Origin: Bacillota bacterium
GTDB lineage: Bacteria > Bacillota > UBA4882 > UBA8346
Direction: 5' to 3'
DNA length: 64,000 nt
Assembly (NCBI GenBank): GCA_023426245.1
Contig: JAFABB010000060.1
Location: 1 to 64,000 of the forward strand
The notes under the pieces are model-generated. The model did not search any database. It was not told the origin of the DNA and worked only from the letters and a program-made list of their open reading frames with translations. Shown here in pieces: positions 8,606-18,176 of this stretch (position 1 is the stretch's first letter; each line of letters opens with the position of its first letter). Both the position numbers and the translations under genes were made by a program.

Positions 8606-11395
8606 TTAGTCAATTTGGCCGAACCAAACACCATCCAGCCTTCCGATAATCGTTTTTTCTCCAACATATAAGGCCTCAATAATACCGGCATATTTTACGG
8701 ATATCTCGGTTCGTTTCATTTTTAAATTGGCGGTGAGTTCACCTGTGGGAATCGAAAGGGAATCGGTCAATACGGCCCATTTTTTTATCTGTTCCGGTCG
8801 GGAAAGCTGTCTGTTGGCTTTTTTAACGCCGTTTTCGACTGCGGCTATCACTTCCGGGGTTTGGCCTCTCGTAATCCAAAAAAGCGCTACACAATAGGGT
8901 TTATTGTCGCCAAAAACCATGATATGGTTAATTCCCGTGATTGCACCAAGGAACAATTCAACCTTGGCCGGATTGATATTTTTCCCGTAGGCATCAATAA
9001 GCACTTCTTTTTTTCTACCTTGGAGCACCAGGTATTGATCTTTTGTCAATGAACCCAAGTCCCCGGTATGGAGCCAACCATCTGCCAACGGCGAATCGCC
9101 GGCATTTTGAAAGTATCCCTGCATCACCTGGGGGCCTTTGACCAAAACCTCGCCATCCGGTGCAATTTGGATTTGGGTATCCGGCAGCGGTTGACCTACG
9201 GTATCCATGCGATTGGCTTGAAAACGATTTAAAGTAATCAAGGGAGCTTCAGTTAAACCGTAAGCGTTGTGAATTTCAATTCCAAGCTCTCGGAACCCCT
9301 GTAAAAGATGGATGCCTACCGGTGCGGAACCCACAATTAATTGGGCGCAACGGCTCAAACCCGCCCCATCGCGGACTGCCTTTCGCAATAAACTTCTTAA
9401 TAACCGTTTCCAAAAACCGTCATGGCATTTCAGATAGATACGGCCTAAAAAACTTTCAGCCGCTTTCTGCCAGACTTTCTCATAAAACCTTGGCACGGAG
9501 AAGAAAACCGTTGGACGAATCTTCGGCGCTACCCTTTGTAGCTGGTGGAAATCTTCCAAATAATAAATATCCAAAGGCGCCGGAGCATAGTAAAGGGCAT
9601 AACCGGCCAGAATTCCTTCCACCACGTGATTCATAGGCAGGAACGATAAATAAAATATCTTCCGGGTGCGGGCTTTCCACGGCGGCATTGAGGCCAGGGA
9701 CTCAGCCATCCAGCGAAGCTGGGCATGAGTAAAAAGCGCCCCTTTCGGGCGACCGGTGGTTCCAGAGGTGTAGCGCAGTGTGGCGGGTGCATCAAAATTT
9801 ATTGGCGCTATCTGGAAGAGATCGCAACCGGATCCGAGAGTTAAGAATCTCTGCCAGTCAATGAAGCTCTCCGGTAAATTTATGGGCAGGGTCTGACGGC
9901 AAAAAGAGACCACCGGCATTTTCATATCATCAGCCGCTAATTGTTGCAGTATCTCAGGAACTCCGACAAACAAAATCCGAGTCCCGCAGTCACGGAGAAT
10001 CTCTAACAATTCCCCGGCTGGACTGGTGTAATATAAAGGCACACTCACACCACCGCTTAGACCAATTGCGATATCAATTACCATATAACGGGTGCAGTTA
10101 AATCCCACCATAGCTACACGCTCTCCGGGCTTTATGCCTAAATGCGCCAAAGATGAAACAACCATTTCGATCTGGCGGCGGATTTCCTTTGTGCTCCTGG
10201 GATTGACTTTTCCGGAAATAATGTCGTAGTATTTCACCCGCCGGCTTTGCCGGGTAAGCCTAAAGAATGCCTGCTCATGAACTGTCCGCTCCGAATGGTG
10301 CATAAAACCTTTAGAGATTGCATATTCAAGAAGTTGAGGAAAAAAGCTGCGCCAATCATCCTGATAAACGCCAAATAAACGATCGAGATTATCCCGCCTG
10401 TAAACCCGGTTTTCCTCAAAATAAGAGGCTAAAGAAAGCAATGACCGGATCGGGCTTCTTGCAGCAAGAAAATGTCGCACCCATTTAAAATAAAATACCG
10501 GAATCGGAACGAAAACCGGCGCCGGGAGTTGCAACTGAAGTCTTTCAAGGGCCCACTTACGGGAAAATTGTATGAATTCACGAACCGAAGGAAGCGATTG
10601 GGCCGGTAAGGTCAAGTGAAAATTCAATCCTGTTGCTTTTGGATCAAAGGTCAATTTAACAATCGCCTCAGCCACGTAATCGCAAGGGATCAGATTGATT
10701 TTCATATTCGCGTTGACCGGAAAATATTTAATCTTTCCGGTCAAATAAAGTCTAAGTGGAAAATAAACCGTATTAAAAGTCTTAATGGCGCCGCTTTGCG
10801 AGTCGCCAACGACCATTCCGGGACGGAAAACAGTGATAGGAAGGTCTTTCTTCGCTTGCCGGATTATGGACTCGGCTTCGAATTTCGTCAACTCGTAAGG
10901 ATTGGCAAATCCGTGCTTCCCGGTTAGATCCGTTTCAGAAACCACGCCTCTCCTTCTCCCGGCTACATAAGCGGTGGAAACATGAGAAAAGCGAAGCAGC
11001 TCATGAAGCCGCTGAATGGTACCGGCAAGTTTCAACAGGTTTTGAACGCTTTTGACATTAGTCTGACGGAGCGTGTCTAACGGTTCATTAATCCGTATGT
11101 CGGCGGCGAGATGAATGATATGACTGACTGTTTCCGTTAATTCTCGGTATTCGATATCACTCAATCCCAATTGGGGTTTGGTAATATCGCCATTTACAAT
11201 GCGAATCCGGCCGCCAATCGCTTTAATTAACTCCGGCCAATCCCACCAAACCCGTTCCAGTCGTAGTTTAGCAGCAGTCAAATTATTGCTGCGAATCAGA
11301 ACAATCACTGGTTGACCGGTTTGGTCCAAAATTCGCCGTACAACTTGGGTTCCTAAAAAACCGGTCGCTCCGGTAATCAAGATCGCGCGATTCAT
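8606..11395 (-). CDS. thioester-reductase / AMP-dependent acyl ligase fusion
   Basis: 929 residues. The N-terminal half is an extended SDR of the NAD_binding_4 (fatty acyl reductase) type: GATGFLG at about residue 8, STAYVAG near 150, YELTK near 178. The C-terminal half is an AMP-forming acyl ligase: YTSGTTGRPKG near 545, then YGLTEAP, GWLHTGDLG and GRKKEV. In carboxylic acid reductases the order is ligase, carrier, reductase; here it is reversed and I see no carrier (DSL) segment. A free carboxylate, probably fatty, would be activated as acyl-AMP and the activated ester reduced to aldehyde or alcohol, with CoA or a separate carrier in between. The start ATG overlaps the stop of the upstream gene. 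Confidence 0.88.
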   Translation of the reverse strand: MNRAILITGATGFLGTQVVRRILDQTGQPVIVLIRSNNLTAAKLRLERVWWDWPELIKAIGGRIRIVNGDITKPQLGLSDIEYRELTETVSHIIHLAADIRINEPLDTLRQTNVKSVQNLLKLAGTIQRLHELLRFSHVSTAYVAGRRRGVVSETDLTGKHGFANPYELTKFEAESIIRQAKKDLPITVFRPGMVVGDSQSGAIKTFNTVYFPLRLYLTGKIKYFPVNANMKINLIPCDYVAEAIVKLTFDPKATGLNFHLTLPAQSLPSVREFIQFSRKWALERLQLQLPAPVFVPIPVFYFKWVRHFLAARSPIRSLLSLASYFEENRVYRRDNLDRLFGVYQDDWRSFFPQLLEYAISKGFMHHSERTVHEQAFFRLTRQSRRVKYYDIISGKVNPRSTKEIRRQIEMVVSSLAHLGIKPGERVAMVGFNCTRYMVIDIAIGLSGGVSVPLYYTSPAGELLEILRDCGTRILFVGVPEILQQLAADDMKMPVVSFCRQTLPINLPESFIDWQRFLTLGSGCDLFQIAPINFDAPATLRYTSGTTGRPKGALFTHAQLRWMAESLASMPPWKARTRKIFYLSFLPMNHVVEGILAGYALYYAPAPLDIYYLEDFHQLQRVAPKIRPTVFFSVPRFYEKVWQKAAESFLGRIYLKCHDGFWKRLLRSLLRKAVRDGAGLSRCAQLIVGSAPVGIHLLQGFRELGIEIHNAYGLTEAPLITLNRFQANRMDTVGQPLPDTQIQIAPDGEVLVKGPQVMQGYFQNAGDSPLADGWLHTGDLGSLTKDQYLVLQGRKKEVLIDAYGKNINPAKVELFLGAITGINHIMVFGDNKPYCVALFWITRGQTPEVIAAVENGVKKANRQLSRPEQIKKWAVLTDSLSIPTGELTANLKMKRTEISVKYAGIIEALYVGEKTIIGRLDGVWFGQID

Positions 11396-12639
11396 TGTTT
11401 CACCCTATGTCCCAACATTTGCCCAAGCAATTCCGGATTTTGCCTGGCCCGCATCTGATGGATTCGGTAATTTTTACGTAGCAGTTCCTGCTGGTTAACT
11501 GGATTTTGCAATAAATTCGCAACGCGCTGCTCCAATACTTGAAAAAGGCTGGGAGCAGAATACTCCAAATAATATTCCCCATCAATTTCAAAATCACGGT
11601 AAAGGTCCTTTAATCGTTGGTCATGGCTTATCGCTATCTGGGGCACTGCGGCAGCTGAGGAAAGCACTCCGGCGTGATAGCGGGAAGTGATTAGCAACTC
11701 TAAACTGCGCAGTAAATCCGTCATTTGGGAAGCATTATACTCTCTGGCTGAAAGAATCCTAACTTTATTAGAATAAACCATCAATGACTGTATTTTCCGG
11801 GCAAACCCTTCATCCAGCTGTTCCATGCAAATGAGCGCAAAAGCCCGGCCGTATTTTTCAATCATCCGGTCACCGAAATCAGCGTAATTCTTGGCCAGAA
11901 TTTCGCGATCACGGCGCCGCCCCCGGGAATCAGAATAATAATAAGGCCAACGGTAACGGTTTTTATTTCGCCCCCAGACCCGAAACACCACCGGCCAAAG
12001 ATAAAAGTCAACCGCTGCCAGACCAATGACTCCATCGGTTGCCTCTGTCCATAACTGTTTTAATAAATGGCGATCAACGGGTTCCGGGTGAAAATTAAAG
12101 GCCGGATCGGCAGTTACTTTAATCGGAGTGCTTATTTGCCAAAATTTAAGCCGGTCGGCAGCAGCCTGGGTCCGGGCAATAATCAAATCGGTTTTTCCCG
12201 CTTCCAGCTGCACCAGCTTCCGGTTCATCGCCGATAAGCTTCCGGCATCCGCAGCATAAGCCACTATAACTTTCCCCAACTTGTGGGCACAGTGAGTCAC
12301 CCATAACCAAGCCCATAGTAAATAGGAGCTCCAGCCATCCATATAGCAACTCCCTTCCACCAATAAGATCAGATCATGAACCCGCACCATCCGGTAAAAG
12401 GCCAAAAAATTAACAGGGGGGTAGGTGACGATTTTTAGTCCAGGTTCTTCTTTTATGTAACGACAAAGATTTTCTTTGCAGAGTGTGGGTATCGTAATTT
12501 CAACTTCGGTACCGAAAATCATCCGAACCTCTTTAATAATCGTTAATAATCGTGCTTCCGAACCTGTATTGTTGGCTCCATTGTAACCAACAAGAAGTAC
12601 CTTACGGATATTCCCATAGGTAGCCTTTTTAAATACCAT
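11392..12639 (-). CDS. polysaccharide pyruvyl transferase family protein
   Basis: 415 residues, soluble. The N-terminal VGYNGANNTGSEA and the C-terminal SRYHAGVLSSAAAVP segment are hallmarks of the pyruvyl transferase fold (CsaB-like), which transfers pyruvate from phosphoenolpyruvate to cell-surface glycans. First gene of the four-gene cluster, coupled to the next by a 4-bp stop/start overlap. ATG 12639 has AGGGA 10 nt upstream. The partner genes suggest its acceptor could be a lipid or glycolipid rather than wall polysaccharide; this is inference. Confidence 0.85.
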   Translation of the reverse strand: MVFKKATYGNIRKVLLVGYNGANNTGSEARLLTIIKEVRMIFGTEVEITIPTLCKENLCRYIKEEPGLKIVTYPPVNFLAFYRMVRVHDLILLVEGSCYMDGWSSYLLWAWLWVTHCAHKLGKVIVAYAADAGSLSAMNRKLVQLEAGKTDLIIARTQAAADRLKFWQISTPIKVTADPAFNFHPEPVDRHLLKQLWTEATDGVIGLAAVDFYLWPVVFRVWGRNKNRYRWPYYYSDSRGRRRDREILAKNYADFGDRMIEKYGRAFALICMEQLDEGFARKIQSLMVYSNKVRILSAREYNASQMTDLLRSLELLITSRYHAGVLSSAAAVPQIAISHDQRLKDLYRDFEIDGEYYLEYSAPSLFQVLEQRVANLLQNPVNQQELLRKNYRIHQMRARQNPELLGQMLGHRVKQ

Positions 12640-12682
12640 CTTTAGATTATCCCTTTTATTAAATATCCTGATTTCCCAAACT

Positions 12683-12711
12683 CAACCACCATCGGCTGAA
12701 GCCGGTGGTTG
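12683..12711. other. intergenic hairpin
   Basis: CAACCACC / GGTGGTTG, a perfect 8-bp inverted repeat with a GC-rich loop, lies between the aldehyde dehydrogenase stop and the pyruvyl transferase start. No T-run follows on either strand, so it may be an attenuating or processing hairpin rather than a terminator. Confidence 0.4.
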
Positions 12712-12722
12712 GGACAATCAGG

Positions 12723-14093
12723 TCACCGCATAATACGTTTCAATAATTTGAGTTTATCTTTGTACGGTGGGTATCGCAGGGGGATATCAAACAGAGTAGA
12801 CTTTTTCAAAATACTTTTTTGGTGTGAAAAAGTGTCAAAGCTTGCCTTGCCATGATAGCCTCCCATACCGCTGTCTCCCACGCCTCCAAATGGCATATAT
12901 GAGGTTGCCAGATGTACGACAGTATCATTGATGCAACCGCCCCCAAAGGAAGTATTATCGATAACATACTGTTCTCTCTTCCTGTCCTGCGTAAAGAAAT
13001 ATAGGGCAAGAGGTTTGGGATGATGATTGACTGTTCCAATGACATCATTGAGGCTCTCAAATTCAAGCACAGGGAATAGAGGACCGAAAATTTCCTCCTG
13101 CATAATAGGCCTATCCCATGTTACATTATCAAGAATCGTAGGCGCTATCCGGTGGGTTTGATCATTATAATTTCCGCCGACAGCAATCGTTTCATTTTGG
13201 ATCAGTCCCAAAAGGCGATTAAAATGTTTATCATTAATTATCTTTGGGTAATCCGGGTTATTTAAAGGATCCGACCCGTAAAACTCTTCAATGTACTTCC
13301 TCATTTTGGTTATGAGTTCATTTTTTACATTTTTATGGACCAGCAAATAATCGGGTGCCACACAAGTTTGTCCTGCATTCAGATACTTTCCCCATACAAT
13401 TCGTTTGGCTGCCATATCTAAATTAGCGGTTTCATCGACAATACAGGGACTTTTGCCGCCTAACTCCAATGAAACCGGGGTAAGGTGCTTTGAAGCCGAT
13501 TCCATTACCACCCTGCCTACAGATACACTACCGGTAAAGAAAATATAATCAAATTTCTCATCCAGCAATGTTTTGTTTGCCTCTCTTCCCCCTCTTACAA
13601 CCGTAATGTAGGATTCATCAAAGTTCTCACATAGAAGCCGTTCTATGATTTCGGCAGTATGCGATGAATATTCAGACGGTTTCACGATAGTACAATTCCC
13701 CGCCGCCATGGATCCTATCAAAGGGGCAATCGTTAATTGAAACGGGTAATTCCAAGGCGACATAATCAGTACAATACCATAAGGCTCCGAATATTGGTAA
13801 CTCGCTGACAAAAAATGAGTAATCGGAGTTTTAACCTTCCTGGGTTTGGCCCAATTCCGCAGGTGTTTGACAATATATTCAAGCTCCTCCAAAACAAGGC
13901 CTATTTCTGTAGCATAAGCCTCAAACGGAGCTTTATTCAAATCCTTTTTTAATGCTTCAATGATTCCTTTTTCATGAGTCACAATCGCTTGTTTGAGAGT
14001 TTTGAGGTTCTGAATACGATAATCGATTCCCTTCGTGATGCCTTTTTCAAAGAATAATCGTTGTTTTCTTACTGCTTCATTCATGTTATTCAT
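12723..14093 (-). CDS. aldehyde dehydrogenase, class 3 / fatty aldehyde type
   Basis: 456 residues, NAD(P)-dependent oxidation of aldehydes to carboxylates. Catalytic Cys in NAGQTC (about residue 242), general-base Glu in LELGGKSP (about 208), cofactor segment FFTGSVSVGR and the class-3 feature SPWNYPFQL. Length matches the YwdH-like / fatty aldehyde class. It lies upstream of the acyl-reductase cluster on the same strand with only a hairpin between, so it may oxidise or recycle the aldehyde made there. ATG 14093 follows AGGGG by 11 nt. Confidence 0.93.
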   Translation of the reverse strand: MNNMNEAVRKQRLFFEKGITKGIDYRIQNLKTLKQAIVTHEKGIIEALKKDLNKAPFEAYATEIGLVLEELEYIVKHLRNWAKPRKVKTPITHFLSASYQYSEPYGIVLIMSPWNYPFQLTIAPLIGSMAAGNCTIVKPSEYSSHTAEIIERLLCENFDESYITVVRGGREANKTLLDEKFDYIFFTGSVSVGRVVMESASKHLTPVSLELGGKSPCIVDETANLDMAAKRIVWGKYLNAGQTCVAPDYLLVHKNVKNELITKMRKYIEEFYGSDPLNNPDYPKIINDKHFNRLLGLIQNETIAVGGNYNDQTHRIAPTILDNVTWDRPIMQEEIFGPLFPVLEFESLNDVIGTVNHHPKPLALYFFTQDRKREQYVIDNTSFGGGCINDTVVHLATSYMPFGGVGDSGMGGYHGKASFDTFSHQKSILKKSTLFDIPLRYPPYKDKLKLLKRIMR

Positions 14094-14249
14094 AATTACT
14101 TAACCCCTACTTTCAAGTGATTGCTTATATTTGTGTACTATAACCAATAATGAAATTGTATTACAAAATTTTCTTAAATTCAATATTTGCTCTCTCTCGT
14201 TGCGAACCGGCTAGGACTCCTTGGAAAATCTTCTGGATTTTAGAATTAT

Positions 14250-15101
14250 TTAGCATAGTTCCGGTTTTCTGCCCTTTGATATCCACTTCCCCAAAAAATT
14301 AAAAAAATGTCCCGCCGATTTTTTGATAACCCCCAATGAAACATCATAATAATAATCCGAATCAAACCAACCCTTTTCTTTAAAATATTGATAATCCCGG
14401 TACTGCTCATTCAGAATTCCCTGTATACTTGTACGGTTTATCCGGAAGAGCATCAGCTTGAAAAAAGAAGGTGTGGGCAACTTGGGACGATATAGATCCT
14501 TATAAAATCTTCTTGCTGCCTTGGTTATTTTCCGGGTTATTTTTTTCTGTTCAAGTTTAGTTCTTGGCTCTAAAGCCGTTAGATAACATCCTTTGGCTAC
14601 ATCAAATCCTAAACGCCCTCCTACAAATCCTAAATACTTTACAATAGAAGCCCCTCCGAATATACCTTGGGCGACAATCGCGGTTGAAACCTTACCGAAA
14701 AAATGTGGCCGGTGTAGAATAAAGCTTATCCGGTCCAGAAAATTCTTCATGAGCGCCGTCACCTGAAACGCATAATTGGGGGTGGCGAAAATTATCCCAT
14801 CAGAATGATTCATCTTCTCAAGCAATACATCCCGGTCATCTTTAAGGGGACAAAATTCCTCTCCCTTGTCGAAGCATGATTTACAACCGATGCAGTTTTT
14901 AAGGGTATAATCATTTAAGAAAACATACTCAAAGTCAATTTTCTCTTTCGCAATCAACTTTAAATTCTCTTCAAATTCTTGAACCCCTTGGTAAGTTGCA
15001 TGTTTTCGCGGAGTTCCGATAAATGCGGTTACTTTTTTTATTTGCTCAGATTTAATTTTGTTTCCCTCCTTTCGATATCGTGTAACTGCTTCTGCGACCA
15101 T
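14250..15101 (-). CDS. flavodoxin-fold NAD(P)H-dependent oxidoreductase
   Basis: FMN-dependent reductase of the flavodoxin-like / iron-sulfur flavoprotein group: N-terminal FIGTPRK phosphate loop, NCIGCKSCFDKGEEFC Cys cluster, then FATPNYAFQVTALMKNFLDR, the usual flavin-contact segment. The long C-terminal extension (about residues 180-283) is rich in basic and aromatic residues. ATG 15101 is the only ATG upstream of the fold, but a perfect AAAGGAGGG lies further in, 7 nt before an ATT codon (15054-15056) that would start the protein just before the conserved region; ATT may be the true start. No linked regulator. Confidence 0.82.
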   Translation of the reverse strand: MVAEAVTRYRKEGNKIKSEQIKKVTAFIGTPRKHATYQGVQEFEENLKLIAKEKIDFEYVFLNDYTLKNCIGCKSCFDKGEEFCPLKDDRDVLLEKMNHSDGIIFATPNYAFQVTALMKNFLDRISFILHRPHFFGKVSTAIVAQGIFGGASIVKYLGFVGGRLGFDVAKGCYLTALEPRTKLEQKKITRKITKAARRFYKDLYRPKLPTPSFFKLMLFRINRTSIQGILNEQYRDYQYFKEKGWFDSDYYYDVSLGVIKKSAGHFFNFLGKWISKGRKPELC

Positions 15102-15146
15102 TTTATAAATCTCTGTGCGATAATTATTGTATCAGTTAAGCTTTTT

Positions 15147-15824
15147 TTAATTGGCCTTGGCCTTTTCCGCCCGCATGAGTATAACGGCGAAGACAAGTAC
15201 CCATAGCATGGAAGTATAGATATTGATGCGTTCTTTAATTCCCAACCAAGGCGTGGGCAATTGTGCCGCAACCCGAGGACCGTCTAGACCTGCCCAAGCG
15301 CCAAACAGAAGGAGAACCAGAATTGTCACAATCGAATAGCGATGGAACCACCTTCCATGTGCCGTGGATCCGAACCCTATGGATAAGATAAGAAAGAGCG
15401 ACATTACTATCGTACCGGTTATATGCATTGTGTCGGTAATTGTCCCTACCGCACCCCGTAAGTGCATGGGGAAGAACAATCCCGTCATATATCCAGCAAA
15501 CCCGTATCCAGTCAGCAAAACTCCAGCGATGCGCAAGGTACGCTTTCGAGTGTCTACTCCCCGAACACCGAGTCCGAATGCAATCACAAACACACTATAC
15601 ACGCCAAAAAGAAAAATGACAAAGGATCTAGTTGGAGCTCCAATCGCCATCAGCTCACTGACGGATTGCGAGGTGAAACAGTAACCATCCCACTGCATGG
15701 CTGCAAGGATGTCAGTAACAATATAAAGTAAAGAAGAAAGAATACCGCAGACGAGCAGTACTTTTCGTACTATCTTTGGTACTTGCAGTTCTTTTTTGGT
15801 TTGGATTCTTGTTGATGGTTTCAT
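15147..15824 (-). CDS. DUF998-type membrane protein
   Basis: 225 residues with six predicted membrane helices. An early segment (GYCFTSQSVSELMAIGAPTR) and a central GYGFAGYMTGLFFPMH segment fit the DUF998 family, whose function is unknown. ATG 15824 follows TAGGGAG by 6 nt; the longer frame to 15896 would begin in the spacer before this site. It follows the TetR gene on the same strand, and a TetR-type palindrome lies between them, so it is the likely regulated target. Confidence 0.78.
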   Translation of the reverse strand: MKPSTRIQTKKELQVPKIVRKVLLVCGILSSLLYIVTDILAAMQWDGYCFTSQSVSELMAIGAPTRSFVIFLFGVYSVFVIAFGLGVRGVDTRKRTLRIAGVLLTGYGFAGYMTGLFFPMHLRGAVGTITDTMHITGTIVMSLFLILSIGFGSTAHGRWFHRYSIVTILVLLLFGAWAGLDGPRVAAQLPTPWLGIKERINIYTSMLWVLVFAVILMRAEKAKAN

Positions 15825-15928
15825 TTTAAACTCCCTAATAATAATGGTTTTCCATGTACTTGATTCTTTCTGCCATAAAACCCCAAAAATATACAAATTG
15901 CTACGGCAAAAATAATATTCACCATCTA

Positions 15929-15954
15929 TGAATGAATATTTATGTATTCATTCA
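15929..15954. promoter_or_regulatory. TetR operator, DUF998 side
   Basis: Perfect inverted repeat TGAATGAATA / TATTCATTCA with a 6-bp centre, in the spacer between the TetR gene and the DUF998 gene. The same arms (GAATGAAT, 8-bp centre, ATTCATTC) recur upstream of the TetR gene at 16601-16624. Confidence 0.8.
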
Positions 15955-15977
15955 TGTTGATAGAAAAAAATTACTTT

Positions 15978-16574
15978 TCAATATCTTTTTTGGGGAGAGA
16001 TTTCCGTCAAACCCTTCATAACAAACTCCGTTATATAATATAAAATTTGAGGAAAGTATTGAATCCCGATTTCGTTTTTATGAAGGTCAATATAAGGTAT
16101 GGCAGTAAAAATAGCACCTATCAGGTGATCATCCAAATCATTTCTTATTTTCCCTTCGGCCTTCCATTGTTGAATCAACTCAGTTTGACCACTGTTCAAA
16201 AACTCCTGAATACTTCCCATGCCTCCTTGTTCATCAAAATAACGCTCGATTTTACTATAAACATCCCTGTTATACCATTCTTTCATAATCGGGTTGGATT
16301 GCATGACCTTGAAATTCTGCATGACTAATTTCACGACGGCCTGTACGGGATCATCTTTCGAATCGAACGATTCTAAAATACTCTCTTTGACTTTTTTATT
16401 TTCTTCCTTCAAAATCTCGATGAAAAGCCCTTCTTTAGAGGAGTAATAATTGTAGAAAGTACCGACCCCTATCCCAGCCATTCTGGTTATATCCGAAACA
16501 TTAGTATCTTTAAATCCTTTGACACTAAACAATTCTTTGGCGCTGTTAAAAATAGCCGCTTTCTTATCTTCCAA
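15978..16574 (-). CDS. TetR/AcrR family transcriptional regulator
   Basis: 198 residues. The N-terminal helix-turn-helix is typical (AAIFNSAKELFSVKGF, then ITRMAGIGVGTFYNYYSSKE); the C-terminal ligand domain is variable, as usual. TTG start 10 nt after AAGGA. Operators on both sides predict autoregulation and control of the downstream DUF998 membrane gene. The inducer is unknown. Confidence 0.9.
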   Translation of the reverse strand: MEDKKAAIFNSAKELFSVKGFKDTNVSDITRMAGIGVGTFYNYYSSKEGLFIEILKEENKKVKESILESFDSKDDPVQAVVKLVMQNFKVMQSNPIMKEWYNRDVYSKIERYFDEQGGMGSIQEFLNSGQTELIQQWKAEGKIRNDLDDHLIGAIFTAIPYIDLHKNEIGIQYFPQILYYITEFVMKGLTEISPQKRY

Positions 16575-16600
16575 CGAATGAACTTCCTTTCAAAAATTAC

Positions 16601-16655
16601 GAATGAATATTTTTTAATTCATTCACATATTATCATGATTATCCTCTACCATCAA
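16601..16655 (-). promoter_or_regulatory. promoter and operator of the TetR gene
   Basis: Minus strand: -35 TTGATG (16650-16655), 17-bp spacer, -10 TAATAT (16627-16632), then the inverted repeat GAATGAAT / ATTCATTC (16601-16624) where transcription should begin. A bound repressor would block initiation, the normal TetR autoregulation layout. Confidence 0.72.
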
Positions 16656-16658
16656 GAC

Positions 16659-17306
16659 TTAATTTTCGTATTGATACTTACCAAAAGTAAACCCCGCAAT
16701 TTGGTCGGAGAATAAATTTAAAACTTCCATCGTTATCGTATGTTTTGGATTGGAGAACGGGATTATTTTGGCATTGAGGACTGTAATAAACTGATTGCTT
16801 TGATCGTAATCCGACTTGGCAACTTCCTTTTCCATCTGCAATAGATAAGTATCTCGTACTTCATTGAAACTTTTGAAAATCCGCTGATTAAGGCCATTAT
16901 GATCACCCGGCCGCCAAATAACGCCTTCGATCATTCCAAAATCGGCAAAGATTATAATCTTCGCTGCTTCATCAATCTTTTTTCCCTTGGCTAATTCTTT
17001 GATAACATCATTCAGTTTGTTGATAATTTTTGCTTTGCCCTCCTTACATTCCGAGGTTACTCCTATACAATTGGCTGTTCCTTTTGGCTTTGTGATTTCT
17101 TCATTCGCCATCTTCAACGGGAAAGGCGGAGTAGAAATCGTGTTACGAATAATCTTGACAGAAAACCCGCAATGATTGCATTTCAGCTCCGGGTTAAAAT
17201 GGTAAGCCTCTCCATACCTTGTACAATAGGATTGATGTTTACGGATCTCGGCGCCACATTTCTCGCAAACCATAATATAATACGGCCCGTCTGTTTTAAT
17301 AATCAT
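16659..17306 (-). CDS. zinc-ribbon protein of unknown function
   Basis: 215 residues. The N-terminus has two CxxC-type pairs: CEKCG, then CNHCGF after about 28 residues, a likely treble or ribbon zinc site. The rest is a soluble alpha/beta region without recognised motifs. ATG 17306 is about 7-9 nt after AGAGGA. It stops just before the TetR promoter. No function proposed. Confidence 0.68.
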   Translation of the reverse strand: MIIKTDGPYYIMVCEKCGAEIRKHQSYCTRYGEAYHFNPELKCNHCGFSVKIIRNTISTPPFPLKMANEEITKPKGTANCIGVTSECKEGKAKIINKLNDVIKELAKGKKIDEAAKIIIFADFGMIEGVIWRPGDHNGLNQRIFKSFNEVRDTYLLQMEKEVAKSDYDQSNQFITVLNAKIIPFSNPKHTITMEVLNLFSDQIAGFTFGKYQYEN

Positions 17307-17568
17307 TTATCCATCCTCTTTGTTGGATTTTCACCAGCGGCACTGACGCCTTCCTTTTGCGCCCCTGTTCCATCATAAGTATATGAAATAAGCTTTAGGT
17401 TGTTACAATTCCAACTCTTCCATGAAAAAGAATCCTGCAATGGTTAACGGATCTGGAGCCATAGACGTCTTAAGCCGGAAAATCCCTTCAAATATCACAC
17501 AACTCCTGGTAAAAAAGAATATACTAATATAACTCAATGAGCCAATCACCCAAAAAGGGGGGATATTT

Positions 17569-18126
17569 TTGTTACCGTACGATTACGAAGCTTATGGACG
17601 TGTCTCTGCATGCAATCCGCCCAAACAAGCAAATCCGCCGCAACAAGAAGCGCCTAAACCCAAATGCGAACCCAAACCAATTGTCTCCAATTGTAAAAAT
17701 ATATCCGGGGTTGCCAATATCCCAATCATCAATATTACAGCCGCCGCCCCCGTTCCAAAAACTCTCGGCACTATCTCTGCAGACTTGCATTGTTTTGCCA
17801 AACCCTGTGTGAAATTGGATATTTCCGCCTTAATCGTAATCGGCTTGGCCACCGATGTTCCTTTCACAATTACTTTCCGGGTTTATAAACGTTGTGATAC
17901 CGGGCAGGAGACGGAAATCACTTCTTTTGATGTTTCAGTGGTTAATCCGGTTGCAGCCGGAACATCCATACCTGTTAACTTTAATGTTTGCGATTGTTGT
18001 CCAAATTGTCCGGCAGGTTGTTGTACATACCGTTTTGTATCCGAAGGAATGGCACTAGAGGCAATTACCGATTATTTCAGTGTCAATCAAGGGGTATTAT
18101 CCATCCTAGCGTCTGATGAATGTTGA
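17569..18126 (+). CDS. DUF4489-type Cys-rich protein
   Basis: 185 residues: Pro/Lys/Gln-rich N-terminus, beta-rich body and a CDCCPNCPAGCC cluster near the C-terminus. The layout matches DUF4489 proteins of Clostridia; the function is unknown and spore or surface association is only a guess. TTG start 6 nt after a G-rich Shine-Dalgarno (AAAAGGGGGG). Followed by a good terminator, so monocistronic. Confidence 0.75.
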   Translation: MLPYDYEAYGRVSACNPPKQANPPQQEAPKPKCEPKPIVSNCKNISGVANIPIINITAAAPVPKTLGTISADLHCFAKPCVKLDISALIVIGLATDVPFTITFRVYKRCDTGQETEITSFDVSVVNPVAAGTSIPVNFNVCDCCPNCPAGCCTYRFVSEGMALEAITDYFSVNQGVLSILASDEC

Positions 18127-18176
18127 TTTGATCCGAAAACGCCAAAACCTGACGGCATCAGATAAAATCTTTCAAA

